Shown here in pieces: positions 46,269 to 55,765 of a stretch of 64,000 bases of DNA (the stretch's first letter is position 1; every line of letters begins with the position of its first letter). The notes beneath the pieces are model-generated. The model saw only the letters and a list, made by a program, of their open reading frames with translations, was not told the origin of the DNA and did not search any database. Location of the stretch: positions 297,501 through 361,500 of the forward strand of contig NZ_CP029820.1 in the NCBI RefSeq assembly GCF_003226855.1, read 5' to 3'. The DNA comes from Blattabacterium sp. (Cryptocercus kyebangensis) (GTDB taxonomy: Bacteria; Bacteroidota; Bacteroidia; Flavobacteriales; Blattabacteriaceae). Both the position numbers and the translations under genes were made by a program.

Positions 46269-47069
46269 ATGTCTTATAATCTATTGAAAGGGAAAAAAGG
46301 AATTATATTTGGAGCTTTTGATGAAAATTCTATTGCTTGGAAGGTAGCAGAACGTGCTTATAAAGAAAAAGCGTCTTTTATTTTAACAAATACCCCGGCT
46401 TCTTTAAGAATGGGAAAAATTTATGAATTATCTCATAAAACAGAATCCATGGTAGTCCCTGCAGATGCCACTTCTATTAAAGATCTTAATTTTTTGTTTG
46501 ATAAAACTTTAGATCATTTTGGAGGAAAAATAGATTTTCTATTGCATTCCATTGCTATGTCCATAAATATTCGAAAAGGGATCCCTTATACCTCTATGAA
46601 TTATGAATTTTTGAGAAAGGGATGGGAAATATCTGCCGTATCCTATCATAAAATCATGCAAACGGCTTGGAGTAAAGACGCCATGAATAAATGGGGATCT
46701 ATTGTGGCTCTAACTTATGTTGCTTCTCAACGAAGTTTTCCATATTATGGAGATATGGCGGATTATAAATCTTATTTAGAGAGTATTACACGTAATTTTG
46801 GTTATCATTGGGGAATAAAAAAAAAAGTAAGGGTTAATACGGTTTCACAATCTCCTAGTGTGACAAGAGCAGCAAAATCTATTAAAGGATTCAATCAATT
46901 TTTTATTTTATCTGAAAAAATATCTCCTTTAGGAAATGCTTCTGCACAAGATTGCGCAAACTATATAATTACACTTTTTTCAGATTTTACAAGAAAAGTA
47001 ACAATGCAAAATTTGTATCATGATGGAGGTTTTTCTAAAACAGGTATTAGTGAAACGATGATTTCATGA
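46269..47069 (+). CDS. fabI: Enoyl-[acyl-carrier-protein] reductase (NADH)
   Basis: Last reduction of each fatty-acid elongation cycle. The N-terminus LLKGKKGIIFGAFDENSIAWKVA is the FabI-type nucleotide motif, LHSIAMS follows, and the catalytic Tyr/Lys are in YYGDMADYKSYLE. C-terminal GGFSKTGI matches the family. 266 residues, complete. Confidence 0.95.
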   Translation: MSYNLLKGKKGIIFGAFDENSIAWKVAERAYKEKASFILTNTPASLRMGKIYELSHKTESMVVPADATSIKDLNFLFDKTLDHFGGKIDFLLHSIAMSINIRKGIPYTSMNYEFLRKGWEISAVSYHKIMQTAWSKDAMNKWGSIVALTYVASQRSFPYYGDMADYKSYLESITRNFGYHWGIKKKVRVNTVSQSPSVTRAAKSIKGFNQFFILSEKISPLGNASAQDCANYIITLFSDFTRKVTMQNLYHDGGFSKTGISETMIS

Positions 47070-47111
47070 TTTTTATTGATTCATTTCAATTTTTTTAGAA
47101 AAATATAAAAT

Positions 47112-47768
47112 ATGAAAAAAATTATTTCTCCATCTTTACTTTCAGCAGATCTGGCTTTTTTATATCGTGATATAGAAATGCTGAATAAAAGTGAAGCAGA
47201 TTGGTTCCATATTGATATTATGGATTACTCTTTTGTTTCTAATATTTCTTTTGGGACTTTGTTTATCAAACATGTAAAAAAATATACCCATAAACCTATA
47301 GATGTTCATTTAATGATTATGCAACCAGAACACTATATAGAAGAATTTAAATCCTGTGGAGCAGATAACTTACATGTTCATTATGAAGCTTGTCTTCATT
47401 TGAACAGAACTATTTATGCCATTAAAGAATATGGAATGAAAGTGGGTGTAGCAGTAAATCCTCATACTCCCATTTTTCTTTTACAAGATGTTATTAAAGA
47501 TATAGATTTTGTTTTGTTAATGAGCGTAAATCCTGGTTTTAGCGGACAAAAATTTATTCATCAAACTTATCAAAAACTAGAAGATACTAAAGATTTGATT
47601 TTAAAAAAAAATTCTTCTGCACTTATCGAAGTAGATGGAGGTATTAATTTAGAAAATTCTTCTTTATTATTCAAAAATGGAGCAGACATATTGGTAGCAG
47701 GAACTACTATTTTTTCGAATTCTAATCCAAAAAAAATTATTCATAGAATGAAATTAGGAAGCATTTAA
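47112..47768 (+). CDS. rpe: Ribulose-phosphate 3-epimerase
   Basis: Pentose phosphate TIM-barrel enzyme interconverting ribulose and xylulose 5-phosphates. SPSLLSADLAFL, the metal-binding FHIDIMDYSFV, DVHLMI, VNPGFSGQKF and VDGGINLENS are conserved; catalytic Asp residues are in HIDIMD and EVDGG. 218 residues. Ahead of dnaG with a 41-base gap. Confidence 0.95.
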   Translation: MKKIISPSLLSADLAFLYRDIEMLNKSEADWFHIDIMDYSFVSNISFGTLFIKHVKKYTHKPIDVHLMIMQPEHYIEEFKSCGADNLHVHYEACLHLNRTIYAIKEYGMKVGVAVNPHTPIFLLQDVIKDIDFVLLMSVNPGFSGQKFIHQTYQKLEDTKDLILKKNSSALIEVDGGINLENSSLLFKNGADILVAGTTIFSNSNPKKIIHRMKLGSI

Positions 47769-47809
47769 AATCATATTTTTGTATTCTTATTCTTTTTTTT
47801 TAAAGAATC

Positions 47810-49654
47810 ATGATTTCTAAAGAAACTATAAAACGAATATTTTCTGCTTCTTTGATAGAAGAAGTTATCGGAGATTTCGTTTTTTTAAAAAAAAGTGGTC
47901 TAAACTATAGAGGTCTTAGTCCTTTTTCTAATGAAAAAATACCTTCTCTGATCGTTTCTCCTACAAAAAAAATATGGAAAGATTTCAGTTCTGGAAAAGG
48001 TGGAAATATCATCACTTTTCTTATGGAATACGAAAAATTAACTTATGTAGAATCCTTGCATTATCTAGCTAAAAAGTATAATATAAAGATTCATGAATCT
48101 GAAAAAAATACAGATTTTAGGAAAATAAATCATGAAAAATATGAAATTTTATACTTAATACAGAATTATGCAAAATGTTTTTTCATTAAACAATTGCATT
48201 CCACAAAAGAAGGTCAAGAAAAGGGATTGAATTATTTAATGAAAAAAAGAGGCTTTGATATGAAAACGATTCATAAATTTGAATTAGGTTATGCCAATTC
48301 CTCTTGGAAATTATTTACGGAAACAGCTTTAAAAAAAGGATTTAAAATATGTGATTTAAAAAAATCGGGTCTTACTGGATTAAAAAAATCCAATAATTTC
48401 GACTGTTTTCGTGAACGTGTCATTTTTCCAATACATGATTTGTCAGGTGGGGTTATAGGATTTGGTGGGAGGACCATTAATAGTTATTCCCGTACAACGA
48501 AATATCTAAATTCATCCGAAAACGATATTTTTCAAAAAAGTAAAATTTTGTATGGTTTATTTCAAGCGAAAAAAACTCTCTTAAGAGAGAATCTTTGTTA
48601 TTTAGTAGAGGGATATGCAGATGTAATTTCTTTGTATCAATCTGGGATAAAAAATGTGGTTTCCTCTTCTGGTACTTCCTTGAGCATCGATCAAATATTG
48701 TTAATCAAGAAATTTACAAAAAATATTGTTCTTTTTTATGATGGGGATCGTTCTGGAATTCAAGCTTCTTTAAGAGTAATAAATATGTTCTTGGAACAAG
48801 AAATGAACTTACGTATATTATTTACTCATAACGGAGAAGATCCAGATACTCTTTCAAAAAAATATTCTTATTCTCAATTGAGAGATTTTTTAGGAAAAAA
48901 AAGTTATAATTTTGTTTCTTTTAAACAAAAAATGTTTGAAAAATTCTTTCAAGATGATCCAATTAAAAAATCGTTTTTAGTTTTGAATATTTTGAAGAGC
49001 ATTTCAAAAGTATCCAATCTTATCCAAAGAGAATTATACATAGAAGAAGCTTCCAAAAAGCTAAAAATTCGTAAAGAAATTATAATTTATGAATTGGAAA
49101 GAATAAGTAATAAAAAAATTTATAAGAAGAAAAATAAGACTATTAGTAGTATTAGTTCAGAAAAAAACAACAAAAATATTCTTCTTCTAATTGAAGAAAA
49201 ATTGATTCAGTTTATTTTAAATTATGGAGATAAGGAGGTAAAAATAGAAGGATACAAGACTACAGTTTCCGAAAAAATATTCCAGACTTTTCAATTCCAT
49301 AACTTTCGTTTTTCTTTGGATTTTCATCAGAAAATATTTGACCAAATTTGTTTACAAAAAGATCCCATAAAAAAATGGAAATTTTTTGATAATCAAAATC
49401 AAAAATCCTATTCCTTATCCAAATGGAATAGAAAAGGAATTGAAGTTCCCTCCAAAGAGGAAAACATAGATCGATATCTTATGGACCTTTTATTGAAATA
49501 TAAGTCCCAATATTTTTTGAAATTAATTCAACAAGAGATCAGTAATTTTCGAAAAAATATTAAAATTGATAATAAAAAAGATCTTTTGGAAAAGATAATG
49601 AATTTAACAAGTTTAAAAAATGAACTTAATAAAAAATTACATAGATATGTATAA
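47810..49654 (+). CDS. dnaG: DNA primase, N-terminal domain without zinc ligands
   Basis: Synthesises RNA primers at the replication fork. Three domains: an N-terminal zinc-ribbon-like domain (1-100), the TOPRIM catalytic core with YLVEGYADVISLYQSG and the acidic VLFYDGDRSGIQAS, and a C-terminal helicase-interaction region (about 430-614). In the N-terminal domain the four zinc ligands expected in CCPFH and CFGCG are replaced (GLSPFSNEK and WKDFSSGKGGN), so it probably does not bind zinc. I recall the same pattern in other Flavobacteria, so this is likely lineage-wide rather than decay. 614 residues, complete core. Confidence 0.93.
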   Translation: MISKETIKRIFSASLIEEVIGDFVFLKKSGLNYRGLSPFSNEKIPSLIVSPTKKIWKDFSSGKGGNIITFLMEYEKLTYVESLHYLAKKYNIKIHESEKNTDFRKINHEKYEILYLIQNYAKCFFIKQLHSTKEGQEKGLNYLMKKRGFDMKTIHKFELGYANSSWKLFTETALKKGFKICDLKKSGLTGLKKSNNFDCFRERVIFPIHDLSGGVIGFGGRTINSYSRTTKYLNSSENDIFQKSKILYGLFQAKKTLLRENLCYLVEGYADVISLYQSGIKNVVSSSGTSLSIDQILLIKKFTKNIVLFYDGDRSGIQASLRVINMFLEQEMNLRILFTHNGEDPDTLSKKYSYSQLRDFLGKKSYNFVSFKQKMFEKFFQDDPIKKSFLVLNILKSISKVSNLIQRELYIEEASKKLKIRKEIIIYELERISNKKIYKKKNKTISSISSEKNNKNILLLIEEKLIQFILNYGDKEVKIEGYKTTVSEKIFQTFQFHNFRFSLDFHQKIFDQICLQKDPIKKWKFFDNQNQKSYSLSKWNRKGIEVPSKEENIDRYLMDLLLKYKSQYFLKLIQQEISNFRKNIKIDNKKDLLEKIMNLTSLKNELNKKLHRYV

Positions 49655-49688
49655 AAATGAAAAAATATTCCTTCTAGAATTTATGTAA

Positions 49689-49715
49689 AAGGATAGAATC
49701 CTTGTTTTATTTTTG
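49689..49715 (+). terminator. Short hairpin terminator candidate after dnaG
   Basis: AAGGAT-AGA-ATCCTT, a perfect six-base stem with a three-base loop, followed by GTTTTATTTTT. It ends inside the candidate ahpC promoter. The stem is short, so confidence is low. Confidence 0.4.
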
Positions 49716-49742
49716 ATTCTTATAAGAATTTTGGTAAATTCG
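49712..49742 (+). promoter_or_regulatory. Candidate ahpC promoter with a perfect 14-base palindrome in the spacer
   Basis: TTTG at 49712-49715, a 19-base spacer, and TAAATTCG at 49735-49742 match the Bacteroidetes promoter consensus TTTG-N19-TAnnTTTG with one mismatch. The spacer contains the perfect palindrome ATTCTTATAAGAAT at 49716-49729, a plausible operator for a dimeric regulator such as a peroxide sensor. The regulator is unknown, and the operator idea is inference. Confidence 0.5.
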
Positions 49743-49762
49743 TTCATATAAAATATTGAAAA

Positions 49763-50389
49763 ATGAATACATTAATTGCAAAAAAAGCGCCTGATTTTAC
49801 AGCTAATGCAGTATTGAATGGGAAAGAAATTGTTCCAAATTTTACTTTGGAACAATTTAAGGGAAGGAAGTATGTCTTGCTATTTTTCTATCCTAAAGAT
49901 TTTACTTTTGTATGTCCAACAGAAATATATGCATTTCAAGAAAAGATGAAGGATTTTGAATCTAGAAATGTACAAATAATTGCTATATCTACAGATACAG
50001 AACAATCTCACTGGGCTTGGTTGCAGATTCCAAAAGAAAAAGGGGGTATATATGGAGTTACATATCCTATCGTTTCCGATATCAATAAAACTATATCCCA
50101 TAACTATGGAGTTTTGTCTGCAAATTGGATTTGCAATAATGAAGAATTGAAATCAACGGGAGAAATGATTGCTTATAGAGGATTGTTTTTAATAGATAAA
50201 AAGGGGATTATAAGACATCTTTTAATTAATGACTTTCCTTTGGGTAGAAATGTAGATGAAGCAATTCGTATGATAGATGCACTTCAGTATTATGAAAAAA
50301 TTGGAGAAGTTTGTCCAGCAAATTGGAAAAAAGGGGAAAAATCTATGGTTGCTAGTCATAGTGGAATTTTAGATTATTTCTCTTCTTAA
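49763..50389 (+). CDS. ahpC: 2-Cys peroxiredoxin (AhpC/TSA family)
   Basis: Thiol peroxidase that detoxifies hydrogen peroxide and organic peroxides. Peroxidatic Cys51 is in FYPKDFTFVCPTE and the resolving Cys184 in GEVCPANWKKG; the GGxG and C-terminal tail regions typical of peroxide-sensitive 2-Cys enzymes can be traced (KEKGGIYG). 208 residues. The trxA product in this window is a likely reductant, as no ahpF is seen here. Has its own candidate promoter. Confidence 0.95.
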   Translation: MNTLIAKKAPDFTANAVLNGKEIVPNFTLEQFKGRKYVLLFFYPKDFTFVCPTEIYAFQEKMKDFESRNVQIIAISTDTEQSHWAWLQIPKEKGGIYGVTYPIVSDINKTISHNYGVLSANWICNNEELKSTGEMIAYRGLFLIDKKGIIRHLLINDFPLGRNVDEAIRMIDALQYYEKIGEVCPANWKKGEKSMVASHSGILDYFSS

Positions 50390-50430
50390 AAAAGGTTTAT
50401 TTCCGGTAAATAATATTATTTTTCATAGAA

Positions 50431-51750
50431 ATGGATAAAAAAAAAGTTGCATTTTATACAATGGGGTGCAAACTGAATTATGCAGAAACTTCCACTATAG
50501 AGAGAAAATTTTCTAATTTAAATTATGAACATGTTTCTTTCAAGGAAGTTGCAGATATTTATGTGATAAATAGTTGTTCTGTAACAAAAAATGCAGATTC
50601 GGAATTTAAGTACATTGTACGTTCTTTTATGAAGAAAAATTCAAAATCTTTTATTATTGCAGTAGGATGTTATGCACAACTGAATCCTAAAGAAATTTCT
50701 TATATACGTGGCGTAGACATGGTATTGGGTTCTGAAGAAAAATTTAAAATAACTGATTATCTAAATAAAGTCCTTTTATTCAAAAGATATCCTGCAAAAA
50801 TTATTTCAAAAAAAACATCTTCTTATTTTTCATCGTATTCTATTGGAGATAGAACTCGTTCTTTTTTAAAAATACAGGATGGATGTGATTACAAGTGTAG
50901 TTATTGTATTATTCCTATGGCAAGAGGGCCCTCTCGATCTGAGAGTATAGAAAATATATTGAAAAAAATAAGGCTACTTTTTAATAAGGGGGTCAAAGAG
51001 ATAGTATTAACGGGGATAAATATTGGAGACTATGGGAAAAAAATATATGGGATCCATGAACGTCGCCCCTATACATTTTTTGATTTAATACAGGCTATAG
51101 ATCAAATCAAAGAAAAGGGTAGAATACGTTTATCTTCAATAGAACCTAATTTATTGAAAAAAGAATGTATTGAATTTTTATCGAAAAGCAAACATTTTGT
51201 TCCACACTTTCATATTCCTTTACAATCTGGAAGTAACGATATATTGGGAAAAATGCAAAGACGTTATAGAAGAGAACTTTATCAAGAAAAAGTGAAAATT
51301 ATCCGGAATTTAATTCCAGATGCTTATATAGGTTCAGATATTATTGTTGGATTTCCTGGAGAAACACATAAACATTTTTTAGAAACTTTTCATTTTTTGA
51401 AAAAATTAGAAATTTCTTCTTTACATATATTTTCTTATTCTGAAAGACCCCATACTAAATCTATAGCTATACATGGAAAAGTATCTAAAAAAATACAATG
51501 GAAACGGAACAAAATATTAAGAATTCTTTCCAAAAAAAAATATCTTTTTTTTTGTGAAAGACAAATTTATACGAAAAAAACTGTTTTGTTTGAGAATGAT
51601 TCTACGAATAACGAATATTTGTATGGATATACAGAAAATTATATTCGAACAAAGATATCTTCAAATCCCACATTTCAAAATACATTACAAAATGTACTTT
51701 TAACGGAAGTAGATAAAGATGGAATCATGATTTCTAAATCTATTAGATAA
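50431..51750 (+). CDS. mtaB: tRNA t6A37 methylthiotransferase (MtaB-type radical SAM)
   Basis: Adds a methylthio group to t6A37 in tRNAs reading ANN codons. N-terminal MTTase domain with three Fe-S cysteines (TMGCKLNYAETSTIE, NSCSVT, VGCYAQLN), then the radical-SAM cluster CDYKCSYCIIP near 151-158, and a C-terminal TRAM-like region. KLNYAETS at the first cysteine separates MtaB from MiaB and RimO (both have different motifs there). 439 residues. Its 3' end overlaps the convergent lipB by eight bases. Confidence 0.92.
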   Translation: MDKKKVAFYTMGCKLNYAETSTIERKFSNLNYEHVSFKEVADIYVINSCSVTKNADSEFKYIVRSFMKKNSKSFIIAVGCYAQLNPKEISYIRGVDMVLGSEEKFKITDYLNKVLLFKRYPAKIISKKTSSYFSSYSIGDRTRSFLKIQDGCDYKCSYCIIPMARGPSRSESIENILKKIRLLFNKGVKEIVLTGINIGDYGKKIYGIHERRPYTFFDLIQAIDQIKEKGRIRLSSIEPNLLKKECIEFLSKSKHFVPHFHIPLQSGSNDILGKMQRRYRRELYQEKVKIIRNLIPDAYIGSDIIVGFPGETHKHFLETFHFLKKLEISSLHIFSYSERPHTKSIAIHGKVSKKIQWKRNKILRILSKKKYLFFCERQIYTKKTVLFENDSTNNEYLYGYTENYIRTKISSNPTFQNTLQNVLLTEVDKDGIMISKSIR

Positions 51751-52465
51751 CTTTTCTTTTTATATTTATAAGAAATTCTACATTAAAAATTTCTTTAAAA
51801 GATCTTTTTAATAGATATTTTGTATCGGAAAAGGATATCTTATTTTTTAATTCTTTCTCTAAAGAAGTTACTTCTTTATTGAGAAGACCACAAGGAATGA
51901 TGTAATCAAAATATCGTAAATCTGTATTTACGTTTAGAGCAAAACCATGCATGGTTACCCAACGACTCATTCTAATTCCTATCGAACATATTTTCTTATA
52001 TTTACCGTTTTTTTTCTTTAACCAAACTCCAGTTTTTCCTTTTTCTCGTTCCCCTTTTATTCCATGATTTTTTAAAAAATGGATAATTACTTCTTCTAAG
52101 AAACGTAGATATTTGTGAATATCAGTAAAAAAATAGTCCATATTTAAAATGGGGTATACCACTAATTGTCCAGGACCATGATAAGTTATATCTCCTCCTC
52201 TATCTGTTTGATAAAATGTAGCATCTATTTTTTTTAAAAAATCCGATGATACTAATAAATGTTTATATTTTCCATTTTTTCCTATAGTATATACATGTGG
52301 ATGCTCTACAAATAGTAAATATCCTGCTATTTCTTTTTTAGTATGAAAAAATCTATTTTTTACTTTTTTTTGGATAATATCATCAAATAATATTTTTTGA
52401 TATTTCCAAGTTTCTTGATATTCTTTTTTTCCTAAGTCTTCGAAAAAGAGTATTTTTTTTTTCAT
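51743..52465 (-). CDS. lipB: Octanoyl-[acyl-carrier-protein]:protein octanoyltransferase
   Basis: Moves octanoate from ACP to lipoyl domains of 2-oxoacid dehydrogenases; LipA then inserts sulfur. Signature RGGDITYHGPGQLVVYPILN, the catalytic Lys region KKICSIGIRMSRWVTMHGFALNV and the conserved Cys in IIPCGLLNKEVTSL are present. 240 residues. ATG 52465, divergent from lysS with 98 bases between. Confidence 0.94.
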   Translation of the reverse strand: MKKKILFFEDLGKKEYQETWKYQKILFDDIIQKKVKNRFFHTKKEIAGYLLFVEHPHVYTIGKNGKYKHLLVSSDFLKKIDATFYQTDRGGDITYHGPGQLVVYPILNMDYFFTDIHKYLRFLEEVIIHFLKNHGIKGEREKGKTGVWLKKKNGKYKKICSIGIRMSRWVTMHGFALNVNTDLRYFDYIIPCGLLNKEVTSLEKELKNKISFSDTKYLLKRSFKEIFNVEFLINIKRKVI

Positions 52466-52563
52466 AATTTTTTAATTTTGAAAAATTAATAATACAATAA
52501 AAAAAACAAATGTACCTTCGTGTTGTTTTTATAAACGTACAATTCTCTGCATGAAATATTTTT

Positions 52564-54078
52564 ATGCCTAATTTATCAGAACAACAAATTATACGTAGAA
52601 AAAAATTAAATCAACTAAGACTATTAGGGATAAATCCTTATCCTCCAGAGGAATATTTCATTAAAAACACTATTTTTGATATAAAAAAAAATTTTATAGA
52701 AAAAGACCCCATAAGCATAGCTGGACGTTTAATACGTTTGAGAATTTTAGGAAAAGCTTCGTTTGGAGAAATGAAAGACCACACGGGATGTATACAAATA
52801 TACTTTAATAAGAATCATTTTTACTCAGAAAAAATGGGAAAAGAGGAATCCTACAATATTCTTTTAAAAAAACTTATAGATATAGGAGACATTATTGGAG
52901 TGAAAGGTCTTTTATTTAAGACAAAAATGGATGAAATTACTATACATGTCCATAGATTAACTATTTTATCTAAATCTTTACGACCATTGCCACAAGTAAA
53001 AATAGATAAAAATAAAAAAATATATGATGCTTTTTCTAATACAGAACAACGTTATCGCATGCGTTATGTAGATCTTATTGTGAATGATCATGTTAGAAAA
53101 ATTTTCTTAAAACGGACTCGTATAATACGAGAAATTAGAAATTTCTTAGACGATAAAGGTTATTTAGAAGTGGATACTCCTATTCTACAATCTATTCCAG
53201 GTGGAGCTGTAGCTCGTCCTTTTATTACCTATCATAATTCACTTGGAATTCCATTGTATTTACGTATTGCTAATGAACTTTATTTAAAAAGACTAATAAT
53301 TGGTGGATTTCACGGAGTCTATGAATTTTCTAAAAATTTTAGAAATGAAGGAATGGATCGTATTCATAATCCAGAATTTACTGTATTAGAACTTTATGTT
53401 GCTTATAAAGATTATTATTGGATGATGAAATTTACAGAAGAACTTATGAAGTGTATTTACAAAAAAGTTCAAAAAGAGGATAAGGACATTTTAATAGAAA
53501 AAAATAGTATTAATTTTAAAACTCCATTTCCACGAATCCCTATATTGGATTCTATTCAAACACATACTGGATTTGATCTTAGAGATATGGAAGAGGAAGA
53601 GTTAAGAAAAGTTTGTAAAAAATTGCATATAGAGATGGAGGAAAATATAAAAATTAGCAAAGCTAAAATGATTGAAAACATTTTTGAAGAAAAATGCGAA
53701 AAAAATTACATAAATCCTACTTACATTATCGATTTTCCTATAGAAATGAGCCCTTTAACGAAAAAACATCGTCATAAAAAAAATTTGTCAGAACGTTTTG
53801 AACTTCTTATAAACGGACAAGAAATTGCTAATTCTTATTCAGAACTTAATGATCCTATAGATCAACTTGATCGTTTTAGAGAACAAATAAAATTATCCGA
53901 AAAAAATACAGATGAATCTATGTTTCTTGATAAAGATTTTATACGAGCTTTAGAATTTGGTATGCCTCCTACTGCAGGTATTGGAATTGGAATAGACCGA
54001 TTGGTCATGTTATTTACGAATAAAAGTTCTATTCAAGAAGTATTATTTTTTCCGCAAATGCGACCAGAAAAGAAATAA
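52564..54078 (+). CDS. lysS: Lysyl-tRNA synthetase, class II
   Basis: N-terminal OB-fold anticodon domain (about 55-150, ISIAGRLIRLRILGKASFGEM) followed by the class II catalytic core: motif 1 FLDDKGYLEVDTPILQSIPGGA, motif 2 FRNEGMDRIHNPEFTVLELY, motif 3 GIGIGIDRLVML. 504 residues, complete. LysS uses lysine that lysA in this window can supply. Convergent with the amidohydrolase gene, 11 bases apart. Confidence 0.97.
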   Translation: MPNLSEQQIIRRKKLNQLRLLGINPYPPEEYFIKNTIFDIKKNFIEKDPISIAGRLIRLRILGKASFGEMKDHTGCIQIYFNKNHFYSEKMGKEESYNILLKKLIDIGDIIGVKGLLFKTKMDEITIHVHRLTILSKSLRPLPQVKIDKNKKIYDAFSNTEQRYRMRYVDLIVNDHVRKIFLKRTRIIREIRNFLDDKGYLEVDTPILQSIPGGAVARPFITYHNSLGIPLYLRIANELYLKRLIIGGFHGVYEFSKNFRNEGMDRIHNPEFTVLELYVAYKDYYWMMKFTEELMKCIYKKVQKEDKDILIEKNSINFKTPFPRIPILDSIQTHTGFDLRDMEEEELRKVCKKLHIEMEENIKISKAKMIENIFEEKCEKNYINPTYIIDFPIEMSPLTKKHRHKKNLSERFELLINGQEIANSYSELNDPIDQLDRFREQIKLSEKNTDESMFLDKDFIRALEFGMPPTAGIGIGIDRLVMLFTNKSSIQEVLFFPQMRPEKK

Positions 54079-54089
54079 AATAAATAGGT

Positions 54090-55049
54090 CTATTCTAAAC
54101 CTAATACTTTTAATCCGTTTTTTGTAGAAATTTCAACCAAATGGTCTATGTCATAATAATGACAAGCTTCTAACATAACTCGTAATTCTATCCAAAGATT
54201 TCCATCAGAAAAAGGTTTGTATATATCGCATATATTATCTGTTCCAAAAGCCACTATAATTCCTTCAGGAATCATTTCATCTACTGGAGTAATAGAATTA
54301 TGGCTAGGTGTCAACCGTTCACTTCTAGTATGGTCAATCCAAGCAATAGGACAAGATATTACCATTAAATTAGCTTTTTTCATTAATCTATATATTTCAT
54401 AACGATATTTTCTATCATGTGCTGCTAAAGAAATACTATGTATGGCTACTACCTTTCCTTGCATACCATGTTCAATAGTTTTTTTTGCTAGTTTTTCAGT
54501 TTCTTTTTCTTCACTTGTATTAAATTGATCTACATGTACATGTACTAATTTTCCCTTTTTTTTAGCTGTTTTTAATAATACATCTAGATGTTCATTTTCT
54601 TTTCCATAATCTTTAGCAGGTAATCCACCAATGATATCTACAAATTCTACTGATTTATCGAACCAATATTTAGATTTTTTATTCAAAACCCCTTTAAGTA
54701 GTTGATTTGCAAAACGAATATGGATTGAATTTCCATAATTATTTCTCAATTTTTTAGCAGCTTTTAATGCCCGGTCTTCAATAATTTCATCCACATCAAT
54801 AAAAGTACATAAAGCTTGTGTCCCTTGTTTTAAAAAGTATTCCAAAGCTTTTTCCATTCTAATATAAATGTCTTCTTCTGTAGCTAAACGTTTCATTTCA
54901 TCAACTAAATACCATTTTTTATTAAGGGAATAATAAGAATATTTAAAATTTTTTTTCGTTAGAGTATAAGCTCTATCCAAGTGAGAATGCGCATTTACCC
55001 ATCCTCCTTTTTTTTTTACTTTTTCAATAAAATTTTTTTTAGGATTCAT
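54090..55049 (-). CDS. Metal-dependent amidohydrolase, cytosine-deaminase-like
   Basis: TIM-barrel amidohydrolase of 319 residues. Metal ligands are NAHSHLDRA (HxH, near 19-23), HVHVDQF near 176-180, AIHSISL (later His) and the catalytic Asp in FGTDNICD near 273. The spacing and the block PFSDGNLWIELRVMLEACH resemble E. coli cytosine deaminase (CodA) and chlorohydrolase relatives. It probably hydrolyses a C-N bond of a heterocyclic or guanidino-type substrate and releases ammonia, but the substrate is not predictable from the sequence alone. The protein is shorter than CodA (about 427), lacking much of the beta-sandwich. An in-frame A10 tract lies at 55008-55017. Confidence 0.75.
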   Translation of the reverse strand: MNPKKNFIEKVKKKGGWVNAHSHLDRAYTLTKKNFKYSYYSLNKKWYLVDEMKRLATEEDIYIRMEKALEYFLKQGTQALCTFIDVDEIIEDRALKAAKKLRNNYGNSIHIRFANQLLKGVLNKKSKYWFDKSVEFVDIIGGLPAKDYGKENEHLDVLLKTAKKKGKLVHVHVDQFNTSEEKETEKLAKKTIEHGMQGKVVAIHSISLAAHDRKYRYEIYRLMKKANLMVISCPIAWIDHTRSERLTPSHNSITPVDEMIPEGIIVAFGTDNICDIYKPFSDGNLWIELRVMLEACHYYDIDHLVEISTKNGLKVLGLE

Positions 55050-55088
55050 CTTTATTTTTTTTAATTGGTATTTTATAATAAAAAAATC

Positions 55089-55709
55089 TTAAATATTGGA
55101 AATCCAAATAACTTTTTTGGTAATGAAAAATGGTTCTCTAAAATAATTCATTAGAGGATATTCTACCGCATGAGGAAATTTTTCTAATTCTTTAGAAAGG
55201 TCACCTCCTTTTAGATATAAGGATCCATTTTTAATTATATAGTTGGATTTGTATCTAAATTTATTTTTTATCCATTTTTGAGTTTTGGATATTTTTGTTA
55301 CAAATCTGCTAACCACGAAATCAAATCTATATTCTAATTTTTCTGCACGTATACAAATAGCATGTGCATTTTTTAATTGTAGATCATAGATTATTTTCTC
55401 TACAATTTTAATTTTTTTTCTAATGGAATCAACCAATATAAATTTTGTATTAGGAAAAATTATAGATAAAGGGATCCCTGGAAATCCACCTCCTGTACCT
55501 AAATCCATAACAAAGGATCCAGGGTAAAAAGGAAAAACTTTAGCAATTCCTAAACAAAAAAGAACATGCTGTTGATAAAAATTATAGAATGTTTTTCTAG
55601 AAAGAAGATTGACATAAGTATTCCAATATTCATATAAATTTTTTAAAGAATATAATTGATGTATTTGATGATCCAATAGATTTGGAAAATACTTTTTAAT
55701 TAATTCCAT
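55089..55709 (-). CDS. rsmG: 16S rRNA (guanine-527-N7)-methyltransferase
   Basis: SAM-dependent methylase of G527 in the 530 loop. The SAM motif VMDLGTGGGFPGIPLSIIFP and the KKIKIVEKI and VVSRFV blocks are typical. I start at ATG 55709 (MELIKKYFP, 206 residues); the ATG at 55727 adds six residues and would overlap the neighbouring divergent region. Loss of this enzyme gives streptomycin resistance in other bacteria, so an intact gene shows it is retained. Confidence 0.93.
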   Translation of the reverse strand: MELIKKYFPNLLDHQIHQLYSLKNLYEYWNTYVNLLSRKTFYNFYQQHVLFCLGIAKVFPFYPGSFVMDLGTGGGFPGIPLSIIFPNTKFILVDSIRKKIKIVEKIIYDLQLKNAHAICIRAEKLEYRFDFVVSRFVTKISKTQKWIKNKFRYKSNYIIKNGSLYLKGGDLSKELEKFPHAVEYPLMNYFREPFFITKKVIWISNI

Positions 55710-55765
55710 ATGGATAAATGAATACAAATTTATTTAGATTTGCAATCATTTCAAATTATCTATCC

